A stretch of 64,000 nucleotides of DNA from CBDCPI01 sp965220245 (GTDB lineage: Bacteria; Chloroflexota; Dehalococcoidia; Lucifugimonadales; UBA3495): positions 124,001-188,000 of the forward strand of contig CBDCPI010000008.1 in the NCBI GenBank assembly GCA_965220245.1. Reading direction: 5' to 3'. The notes beneath the pieces are model-generated. The model saw only the letters and a program-made list of their open reading frames with translations, had not been told where the DNA came from and ran no database searches. A program made the position numbers and the translations under genes. Positions 51,753 through 58,190 of this stretch are shown piece after piece (position 1 is the first letter of the stretch; every line of letters begins with the position of its first letter).

Positions 51753-52964
51753 TTAAGCTAGGACCAGAACTTCTCGGGCTCGCGAGAGGCGCTTCTCGAC
51801 GTTTCCTAGGGCGGTCGTTCGACTCTGAGTAGCGCTTCGAAATTCCGAATCTTCCTTGAGGGAATTGAGGGAGTCGAGAGCGATCTTCCCTTTTATGTTT
51901 CGGCCTTCGTGGTATGGTTCGCCGCAGGCCCCCACAAACACGGATTCGAATATCATCGGACTGAATCTGCCTTGAGCACTATGGAAAGCGTCAAGGGGCA
52001 GGTTCGCGCAACTATCTAAGAAGGAATCGAGCAGCAGTTGCAGACGATATAGTTCGTCCTCATCAAAGGATTTGGCGTGCTTGGAGAAGTTGTTCAAGAA
52101 CTTGCCCATTGAGGGCCGGTAAGAATCGCCTTGGATAAGCATCGCAAAACCGCGGAGCAATATCTCCACGTCCTTCATGTGGATGTCGGGAATCCGGGCG
52201 CCAACCAAGTCCCGCCACTTCTGGTCCGTGTTGGTCCGGTAGAGCATTTCGTAGAATTTGGAATCAAACATACACCGGCGAATTTCCTGCGGCGTTAAAT
52301 TTACTCCGCCTGAATTCAGCCGGTTGAAAATCTCGTACATTGCATCATCGCCCTCCGGCTTTACCTGCCTTATGACGATATTCCTGATCGTGCGAAGGTC
52401 AAACCGGCTCCTGTTCTCCTCCCCCATCGTCGAGTAACTATGCCCGTTGAACTTGTTGGGTTGCTCAGGGAGATCGCCCGGAAGCCTGAGGGCGAACTCG
52501 TTAAAAACCTCATCATCTCCCAAAATCTCGGGTGAGATATTCCCTAGGCTCTCAGATTTAGCGCGCAATTCCGCCCGTTTGTCCTGTTTGGGGAATCTCC
52601 CTTTCACAAAATAGTATATGGACATGAGCCGCTGTTGCCCGTCTATCACCCAATGGTCGTTCCGGCCATACTCATACAGGAATATCTGCGGGACCGGCAA
52701 TCCAACGATAATCGACTCGATCAGCCTGGAAGCACGCTTGATGTCCCAGACGTAATTGCGCTGGAACCCGGGGATTTTGACAACCCCCGAATCGATGAAA
52801 TCCACGATCGTCTTGGTATTGAAGTCGTTTGGCGTCGAAACCAGGTCGTAGTCGTCGATTCGGTAGGAATCGTCCTCCGAATCGCTGTCGTCCACCAAGT
52901 CTGGTTCGTACCGGTCCGGTTCGTACCGGTCCTCTTCTTCCCGGCCTGCGATAGAAAGTGTCAT
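51753..52964 (-). CDS. DUF262 (ParB-like/GmrS-like) protein
   Basis: 403 residues. An acidic N-terminus (repeated 'DRYEPD'), then the DUF262 core: GFQRNYVWDIKRASRLIESIIVGLPVPQIFLYE, VIDGQQRLMSIYYFVKGRF (DGQQR motif, the nucleotide/catalytic site) and FNRLNSGGVNLTPQEIRRCM. No DUF1524 HNH domain follows. DUF262 proteins appear in anti-phage systems (GmrSD, SspE, BrxU). The next gene encodes a HEPN protein. Confidence 0.85.
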   Translation of the reverse strand: MTLSIAGREEEDRYEPDRYEPDLVDDSDSEDDSYRIDDYDLVSTPNDFNTKTIVDFIDSGVVKIPGFQRNYVWDIKRASRLIESIIVGLPVPQIFLYEYGRNDHWVIDGQQRLMSIYYFVKGRFPKQDKRAELRAKSESLGNISPEILGDDEVFNEFALRLPGDLPEQPNKFNGHSYSTMGEENRSRFDLRTIRNIVIRQVKPEGDDAMYEIFNRLNSGGVNLTPQEIRRCMFDSKFYEMLYRTNTDQKWRDLVGARIPDIHMKDVEILLRGFAMLIQGDSYRPSMGKFLNNFSKHAKSFDEDELYRLQLLLDSFLDSCANLPLDAFHSAQGRFSPMIFESVFVGACGEPYHEGRNIKGKIALDSLNSLKEDSEFRSATQSRTTALGNVEKRLSRAREVLVLA

Positions 52965-53038
52965 CAGCGAACCTCTTCGGTATAAAGCGTCCCATCCCGC
53001 CAGGCCGGAGCGCCGGCCAGTCCCGCTCTAATCCTCCG

Positions 53039-53047
53039 ATTATAACA
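53039..53047 (-). promoter_or_regulatory. Extended -10 promoter of the DUF262-HEPN operon
   Basis: On the minus strand TGTTATAAT, a perfect TATAAT with the TGn extension, about 75 bp before the ATG. No clear -35 box. Confidence 0.4.
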
Positions 53048-53196
53048 GCTTCGGCCCTTTGGACAGACACGGCGGCAACTAATCCGCCACTGCCAGCCTG
53101 CCAATCCAAGGGGGTGTGGTACAATTCACCCAGCTAAATCGGGAGGCTCTTTACGCCAACACAATCTAGACCAATTACGTAATCGAGGTAGGGGAT

Positions 53197-55470
53197 ATGG
53201 CGTCGAATATTGTTCTATCAAATACGGACTTCAAGGTGGTTGGCACCCGCCCCATCCGCCACGACGGCACCGACAAGGTTACCGGACGGGCCAAGTACGG
53301 CGGCGACTTCCAAGCGGCCGGTATGCTGCACGGCAAGGTGTTGCGCAGTCCTCATGCCCACGCCCGCATCAAGTCGATTGACGTTAGCCAGGCCCAGGCC
53401 CTTCCCGGAGTCAAGGCGGTAATTACCGGCAAGGACATGCCGGTAGCCAGCATGAGCGACCCCAGCCGGGGCACTCAGTCGGCCAGCGACAACGTGATGG
53501 CCAGGGAAAAGGTCCTTTACAAGGGGCACCCGGTGGCGGCGGTGGCCGCGACCAATCAGCACGTCGCCGAAACAGCCTTGGACTTGATCCAGGTAGAATA
53601 TGAAGTGCTGCAACCGGTCATGGATGTGCGGGAGGCGATGAAGGACGACGCCCCGCTGCTGCACGATTTCCTGATGACCCAGGAACTGGGGGAAAGGACG
53701 GACAAGAACAGCAACATCGCCACCCATTTCAGACAGGAGCAGGGGGACCTAGACCAAGGCTTCGCCGAAGCGGACTTGGTGGTTGAGCGAGAGTTTACCA
53801 ACGCCACCGTCCACCAAGGCTACATCGAGCCTCAAAACGCCTCCGCCTTATGGAATGCCGACGGCCAGGTTACCATTTGGTGCAGCACCCAGGGCGCTTT
53901 TAGCGCCCGGGACGCCTTGGCGCCGGTCTTGGGCCTGCCGGTCTCTAAGATCACCGTGGTGCCCATGGAGATAGGGGGAGGCTTTGGCGGGAAAATCCCC
54001 ATCTACCTGGAGCCGCTAGCGGCCCTTTTGTCTCGGAAGACCGGTCAACCGGTAAAGATGCTGATGAGCCGGGCCGAGGTCTTCGAAAGCACCGGGCCTA
54101 CCTCGGGCACCTACATCAAGGTCAAAATGGGTGTCACCAAGGCGGGCAAGCTGACTGCCGCCGACGCCTACTTGGCTTACGAGGCCGGGGCTTTTCCCGG
54201 CGCGGCGGTGGGCGCCGGAGCGACCTGTATCTTCGCTCCTTACCACATCGAAAACATGCGAGTCGACGGCTTCGACGTGGTGGTCAACAAGCCCAAGACG
54301 GCGGCCTACCGGGCTCCGGCAGCGCCCAATGCCGCCTTCGCCGCCGAGCAAGTGATCGATGAGATCTGCCAAGAGTTGGACATTGATCCGGTGGAATTCC
54401 GGCTGATGAACGCCTCCAAAGAGGGTACTCGCCGTGTGGACGGGCCGGTGTTCCCGGTAATCGGCAACGTTGAGTGCTTGGAGGCAGCCAAGAACTCGGC
54501 CCAGTACACCTCCTCCATCGAGGGGCCCTGGCGGGGCCGGGGGGTGGCCTCGGGATTCTGGATGAACATTGGACTACAGTCCAGTTGCTCCATCGCCGTC
54601 AACGCCGACGGCACCATCACCTTGGTCGAGGGCTCCACCGACATTGGCGGCACCCGGGCGTCTATCGCCATGCAAGCCGCAGAGGTGCTGGGGATTCCGG
54701 CGGAGGATGTCCATCCCACCGTCGGCGACACCGATTCGGTGGGCTACACTTTCTTGACCGGGGGCAGCCGCACTACATTCGCCAGTGGCTGGGCGGCCCA
54801 CGATTGCGCCCAAGAGATCAAAGCAAAGATGATTGAACGGGCCTCGACCATCTGGGATGTGCCGGCTGAGGACGTGGAACTGGTTGACGGTGTGTTCCGG
54901 CACAAGTCGGACCCTGATTTGCAAAAGTCGTTCAAGGAACTGGCCGGCGAGTTGAACGGCTCCGGCGGCCCGGTCTCGGCCCAGGTGAGCGTCAACCCCC
55001 AAGGGGTGGGCGGCGCCTTCTCCACCCAGATTGCTGACGTGGAAGTGGACCCGGATACCGGCAAGGTTACGATTCTGGATTTCACGGTGGTCCAAGACGC
55101 CGGCAAGGCGATCCACCCCAGCTACGTGGAAGGCCAGATGCAGGGCGGTGTGGTCCAAGGGATTGGCTGGGCCCTGAACGAGGAGTACTACTTCGATCCG
55201 GAAGGGCGAATGGAGAACTCCAGCTTTTTGGACTACCGGATGCCCACCAGTTTGGACCTGCCGATGATCAACACCATCATCGTAGAAGTGGCCAACCCGG
55301 GGCATCCCTACGGCGCCCGAGGCGTGGGCGAAGTGCCCATCGTGCCTCCGATGGCGGCCATCGCCAACGCGATTTCCAGAGCTACCGGTACCCGTTTGAG
55401 GCACTTGCCGATGTCTCCGGGAGCAGTGTTGGACGCTCTTTGGGAACAGGACGGAAACTCGACCAGTTAG
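53197..55470 (+). CDS. Xanthine oxidase-family molybdopterin subunit (CoxL/aldehyde oxidoreductase type)
   Basis: 757 residues, a complete large subunit. 'GTRPIRHDGTDKVTGRAKYGGDF' and 'LHGKVLRSPHAHARI' start the family; PMEIGGGFGGK binds the Mo cofactor; AAYRAPAAPNAAFAAEQVID and GARGVGEVPIVPPMAAIANA carry the conserved catalytic Glu. The active-site VAYRCSFR motif of CO dehydrogenase is absent, so this is not a carbon monoxide dehydrogenase. FeS and FAD subunits are not adjacent. It hydroxylates or oxidises an unknown aromatic or aldehyde substrate. Confidence 0.9.
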   Translation: MASNIVLSNTDFKVVGTRPIRHDGTDKVTGRAKYGGDFQAAGMLHGKVLRSPHAHARIKSIDVSQAQALPGVKAVITGKDMPVASMSDPSRGTQSASDNVMAREKVLYKGHPVAAVAATNQHVAETALDLIQVEYEVLQPVMDVREAMKDDAPLLHDFLMTQELGERTDKNSNIATHFRQEQGDLDQGFAEADLVVEREFTNATVHQGYIEPQNASALWNADGQVTIWCSTQGAFSARDALAPVLGLPVSKITVVPMEIGGGFGGKIPIYLEPLAALLSRKTGQPVKMLMSRAEVFESTGPTSGTYIKVKMGVTKAGKLTAADAYLAYEAGAFPGAAVGAGATCIFAPYHIENMRVDGFDVVVNKPKTAAYRAPAAPNAAFAAEQVIDEICQELDIDPVEFRLMNASKEGTRRVDGPVFPVIGNVECLEAAKNSAQYTSSIEGPWRGRGVASGFWMNIGLQSSCSIAVNADGTITLVEGSTDIGGTRASIAMQAAEVLGIPAEDVHPTVGDTDSVGYTFLTGGSRTTFASGWAAHDCAQEIKAKMIERASTIWDVPAEDVELVDGVFRHKSDPDLQKSFKELAGELNGSGGPVSAQVSVNPQGVGGAFSTQIADVEVDPDTGKVTILDFTVVQDAGKAIHPSYVEGQMQGGVVQGIGWALNEEYYFDPEGRMENSSFLDYRMPTSLDLPMINTIIVEVANPGHPYGARGVGEVPIVPPMAAIANAISRATGTRLRHLPMSPGAVLDALWEQDGNSTS

Positions 55471-55646
55471 GCGCGTAGGCTTTAACCAGGGCCAGGCTCC
55501 CCACCCGGGTACCTGGCCCGCATTGTGTCTGCTGACCCTGATTGGTGACTCTTTTCTTGGGGCTGGCCCGGAACGGAGAGCCAGTTTTTGGATTACTGCT
55601 ACGGTGTGGACCAAGGGAGTTGAATTTGAGCTTGGAGGTATAGCCA

Positions 55647-56198
55647 ATGGCCAGAGTACCTTTCGCCACACGGGAAAACATGTCGCCGGAAGACCAGAAA
55701 GTCTGGGACGAGATTGAGACCAGCCGGGGAGGCGTCGCCCGGAACTATGCGGCCCTGCTCAACAATGCCCAAGCGGCCGGAAACCTGGCTACCCTCGGCG
55801 GGTACGCCCGGTTTGAAACCCCACTGGACCCGAGGACCAAGGCCCTAGCGGTCTTGACGGCCGCCCGGGAGGCGAACGGCCACTACGTTTGGACGGTCAA
55901 CCAGAGGAGCGCCCGGGAGGCCGGGGTCGAGGACGAGATAATCAGCGCAATCCACGAGCGCCGGGCGCCCTTTGGCCTGGAAGCCAAGGACGCCAGCGTG
56001 GTCCAGTTTGTGTTGGAGCTTTTACGCCACCACCGCATTTCGGACACCACCTTCGAGGTGGTGCGTTCTCAGGTCGGCGACGCGGGAGTGATCGATATAT
56101 TGGTGGTATCGGGGTATTACCATACCTTGGCCCACTGTTTGCAGGCCCTAGAGGTAGAGTTGCCCGAGGGCACAACTTCGGCGTTGACCTATTACTGA
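55647..56198 (+). CDS. Carboxymuconolactone decarboxylase-like protein
   Basis: 183 residues of the all-helical CMD/AhpD fold: 'ARNYAALLNNAQAAGNLATLGGYARFE', 'RTKALAVLTAAREANGHYVWTVNQRSAREAGV', 'VSGYYHTLAHCLQAL'. The CxxC pair of AhpD is absent (GHYVW instead), so it is unlikely to be a peroxidase; a decarboxylase or structural role remains. It lies 177 bp downstream of the molybdenum hydroxylase and may serve the same aromatic catabolic route. Confidence 0.85.
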   Translation: MARVPFATRENMSPEDQKVWDEIETSRGGVARNYAALLNNAQAAGNLATLGGYARFETPLDPRTKALAVLTAAREANGHYVWTVNQRSAREAGVEDEIISAIHERRAPFGLEAKDASVVQFVLELLRHHRISDTTFEVVRSQVGDAGVIDILVVSGYYHTLAHCLQALEVELPEGTTSALTYY

Positions 56199-56229
56199 TA
56201 GGTGAGCAAAGAACTAAACTTGGCCTTTC

Positions 56230-56495
56230 CATCGTCGCTCCCGCTAAAGCGGGAGTCCAGTGTGCCGAGTAATGAATTCCGGCCTTTGTTGGAATGCCCG
56301 GAGAAAAAAGACCTTGGGTGTTGCTGCCGGAGATTTGATACGTAAGATTGGTTAAAGGAGAATAGCTTTCCGGGGTTTAGTCAACTCTATCAGAAGGCGC
56401 GGGCGGTGAAATGCCGGGCAAAGAAGGAGCGACCGGTCCGCCATAGGCGGAAGAGTCGCTGAAGGAGCGGCCCACATCCAGTCGCTGACGGGGCG
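56230..56495 (-). ncRNA. Candidate small RNA (low confidence)
   Basis: Starts near 56490 on the minus strand after a good promoter (56496-56524). The transcript would contain a hairpin AGCGAC/GTCGCT with an inner CCGCC/GGCGG. The short frame of 62 codons (56352-56540) has no motif or ribosome site. No convincing terminator was found; the 3' end given is arbitrary. Otherwise 56199-56530 shows only a short GCTCCCGCTAAAGCGGGAG hairpin. Confidence 0.25.
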
Positions 56496-56524
56496 ATTGT
56501 ACCGTTTACCCTTGACCGGGTCAA
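56496..56524 (-). promoter_or_regulatory. Promoter with palindromic -35 region
   Basis: On the minus strand TTGACC, a 17-bp spacer and TACAAT. The -35 box is part of the palindrome TTGACCNGGTCAA (13 bp), which could be an operator. Confidence 0.4.
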
Positions 56525-56542
56525 CTCGGGAGTGTCTCAATT

Positions 56543-56761
56543 CAGGGCAATCGCGTCTTAATTTCTGAGAACCGGGAGTTGAACGTGCGCCAGCAACCCG
56601 TCATTCCGGCCTTGAGCCGGAATCCAGGCCCGTTCTCCACCAGTTACGTTTCCTCTCCTTGAGCTTCCTGGGTTCCGGCTTTCGCCGGAACGACATCCTG
56701 GAGTAATCGAAGCACCCCTATGAAGATTACAAGCGAAGCGATTTAAGGCGCAATTGCCCTG
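56543..56761. mobile_element. Short palindromic element with CAGGGCAATYGCG ends and target duplication
   Basis: 219 bp. The ends CAGGGCAATCGCGTCTTAA and inverted CAGGGCAATTGCGCCTTAA. The interior contains CGTCATTCCGGCCTTGAGCC and a GTTCCGGC...GGAACGAC inverse. Flanks tgtctcaatt (56533-56542) and tgtctcaatc (56762-56771) match 9 of 10. A third tgtctcaatc follows at about 56777, a small tandem duplication. Confidence 0.75.
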
Positions 56762-56854
56762 TGTCTCAATCAAGGGTGTCTCAATCAAAGTAAAGGCCCA
56801 AGTTTGCAGCGCCAGCAGTCGAACGTTAGCGAGCAGAGCGGAGGAATAAGCGCC

Positions 56855-57166
56855 ATGGCCGACTACATATATTTAGTGCAGATGGATGTGCCAGCCGAGT
56901 TGGAGGACGAATTCAACCGGATTTACGACACCCAACATGTCCCCAATATCCTGAAAGCCCCGGGAGTCCACGGCTGCACGCGGTACCGGTTAGACTCCAC
57001 CGACGTGGAAGGCATCGCCCGTTACGCCGCCCTCTATGAGATCGACTCTCCCGAGGTGCCCCAAAGTGCTGGCTGGAAAGCCGAGTCGGACAAAGGTGAT
57101 TGGCCCACCAAGATTCGGCCTAACACCAGCAACCGGTCACATCACGTGTTCAAGAAAATCGGCTAA
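56855..57166 (+). CDS. Single-domain dimeric alpha-beta barrel protein (DUF4286-like)
   Basis: 103 residues from ATG 56855 (MADYIYLVQMDVPAELEDEFNRIYDTQHVPNILKAPGVHG), with GGAGG upstream. The 'DEFNRIYDTQHV' block and 'IARYAALYEIDSPEVPQS' make it a half-length relative of the protein at 39870-40529. It should form a dimer. Function unknown. Confidence 0.78.
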   Translation: MADYIYLVQMDVPAELEDEFNRIYDTQHVPNILKAPGVHGCTRYRLDSTDVEGIARYAALYEIDSPEVPQSAGWKAESDKGDWPTKIRPNTSNRSHHVFKKIG

Positions 57167-57240
57167 CTGCCGCCCGCGGCTGCGGTGACTAGGGCTCCGG
57201 AGAGCCAGGAAAACCGCCAAGGATGATGGGTCCGATCACG

Positions 57241-57474
57241 TCAAGCAGCGGCGACACAGGTAATAGTGCGCCGCACTCCTGCGATGCCTTGCACCCCGCC
57301 GGTCACCAGATCAGCCAGTCCCGACATGTCGGGGGCCTCGGCTAGGGCGATGATGTCGAAGTTACCCGTCACTGGATCGGCCGATATGATTCCGCCCAGA
57401 GAGCGGAGGGCTTGGATTACTTCAGGTATCCGGCCTACCTCGGATTCCATCAAAATGTATGCCCTGGTCGGCAT
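57241..57474 (-). CDS. Stand-alone Lrp/AsnC ligand-binding (RAM) domain
   Basis: 77 residues: 'AYILMESEVGRIPEVIQALRSLGGIISADPVTGNFDIIALAEAPDMSGLADLVTGGVQGIAGVRRTITCVAA', the alpha-beta effector domain of AsnC-type regulators without a helix-turn-helix. It lies 8 bp downstream of the RidA-like gene in the same operon and may sense an amino acid or be a decoy partner for full-length regulators. Confidence 0.88.
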   Translation of the reverse strand: MPTRAYILMESEVGRIPEVIQALRSLGGIISADPVTGNFDIIALAEAPDMSGLADLVTGGVQGIAGVRRTITCVAAA

Positions 57475-57482
57475 GTCAAAAC

Positions 57483-57869
57483 CTAACTCGGGATGCAGGC
57501 GGTGGAGGTAATCTCCACCAGGTTGTCTGCGGCGCCAAAGTTGACGATGACGGTAGTGCGGGCTGGGCGGTCTTCCTTGAAGTAGTCGGCGTAGGTCTCG
57601 TTGAAACCGGCTAGGTCTTCTCTATTGGTGACGTAGCAGGTGTTGGTCATGACGTCGTCTAAGGAGCAACCGGCAGCCTCCAGGATTGCTTGTATCCGGT
57701 CCAACGCGAACCGAGTCTGCTCCCGGATGTCTTTGCCCACCTCGCCCGTCGTGGGATGCCGCCCGGTGCACCCCTGCACGAATACCAAGTTACCATAGCG
57801 GGTGGCTTGCGATAGCGGCGCGGCGCCGGCTTGGATGGCATCGGAAGTGATTATCTCTTTCTTCGGCAT
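57483..57869 (-). CDS. Rid-family (YjgF/UK114) enamine/imine deaminase-like protein
   Basis: 128 residues. 'LVFVQGCTGRHPTTGEVGKDIREQTRFALDRIQAILEAAGCSLDDVMTNTCYVTN' and 'ARTTVIVNFGAADNLVEITSTAC' give the Rid fold. The Arg of RidA that holds the substrate carboxylate corresponds to Arg in PARTTV. The residue after NLVEI is Thr rather than the usual acidic stretch, so subgroup is uncertain. First gene of a two-gene operon with a consensus promoter. Confidence 0.88.
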   Translation of the reverse strand: MPKKEIITSDAIQAGAAPLSQATRYGNLVFVQGCTGRHPTTGEVGKDIREQTRFALDRIQAILEAAGCSLDDVMTNTCYVTNREDLAGFNETYADYFKEDRPARTTVIVNFGAADNLVEITSTACIPS

Positions 57870-57961
57870 GGGAACCCGTCCTGTATTAGGTTAAGGGCAG
57901 CCAACGGAATTCGTAACCAAACTGTTACTCTTTGGTTTAGTCCCGGCCTGAACATTCGCCC

Positions 57962-57989
57962 ATTATAATGACCGCCTGTGGGGTGTCAA
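57962..57989 (-). promoter_or_regulatory. Consensus promoter of the RidA-like operon
   Basis: On the minus strand TTGACA (57989-57984), 16-bp spacer and TATAAT (57967-57962), both perfect. A second TTGACA lies 14 bp upstream (58003-57998) within a direct repeat of GGGTGTCAAA on the + strand. The start is about 85 nt before the ATG. Confidence 0.65.
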
Positions 57990-58034
57990 ACGTAGGGTGT
58001 CAAATTGGTAGGACGGCGCCAAACCAAATCTATA

Positions 58035-58064
58035 TTGCGTAGAGGACGCCAAAGCCGATAAAAT
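58035..58064 (+). promoter_or_regulatory. Possible promoter of the EF-G-like gene
   Basis: TTGCGT, 18-bp spacer, TAAAAT, 126 bp before the start codon. Within this 321-bp gap the opposite-strand RidA promoter is the only other clear signal. Confidence 0.3.
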
Positions 58065-58190
58065 GGCGCTAACGGGTTTCCGGGCTTGTATATCGGCCCG
58101 GATGGCAGGATACGGACACTAGCTCCGTACCGGACTTTTAAGAGGGAAAAACCTGCCGACTTGATTCCGGAACGTTAAGGGGGACTTTCG

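Noticed and set aside
53197..55470. Carbon monoxide dehydrogenase (coxL)
   Set aside because: The AYRCSFR active-site loop of form I enzymes is missing (AYRAPAAP instead).
54574..55671. 365-codon minus-strand frame
   Set aside because: It lies opposite the molybdenum hydroxylase and shows no motif.
55647..56198. AhpD-type alkylhydroperoxidase
   Set aside because: The CxxC pair needed for peroxidase activity is absent.
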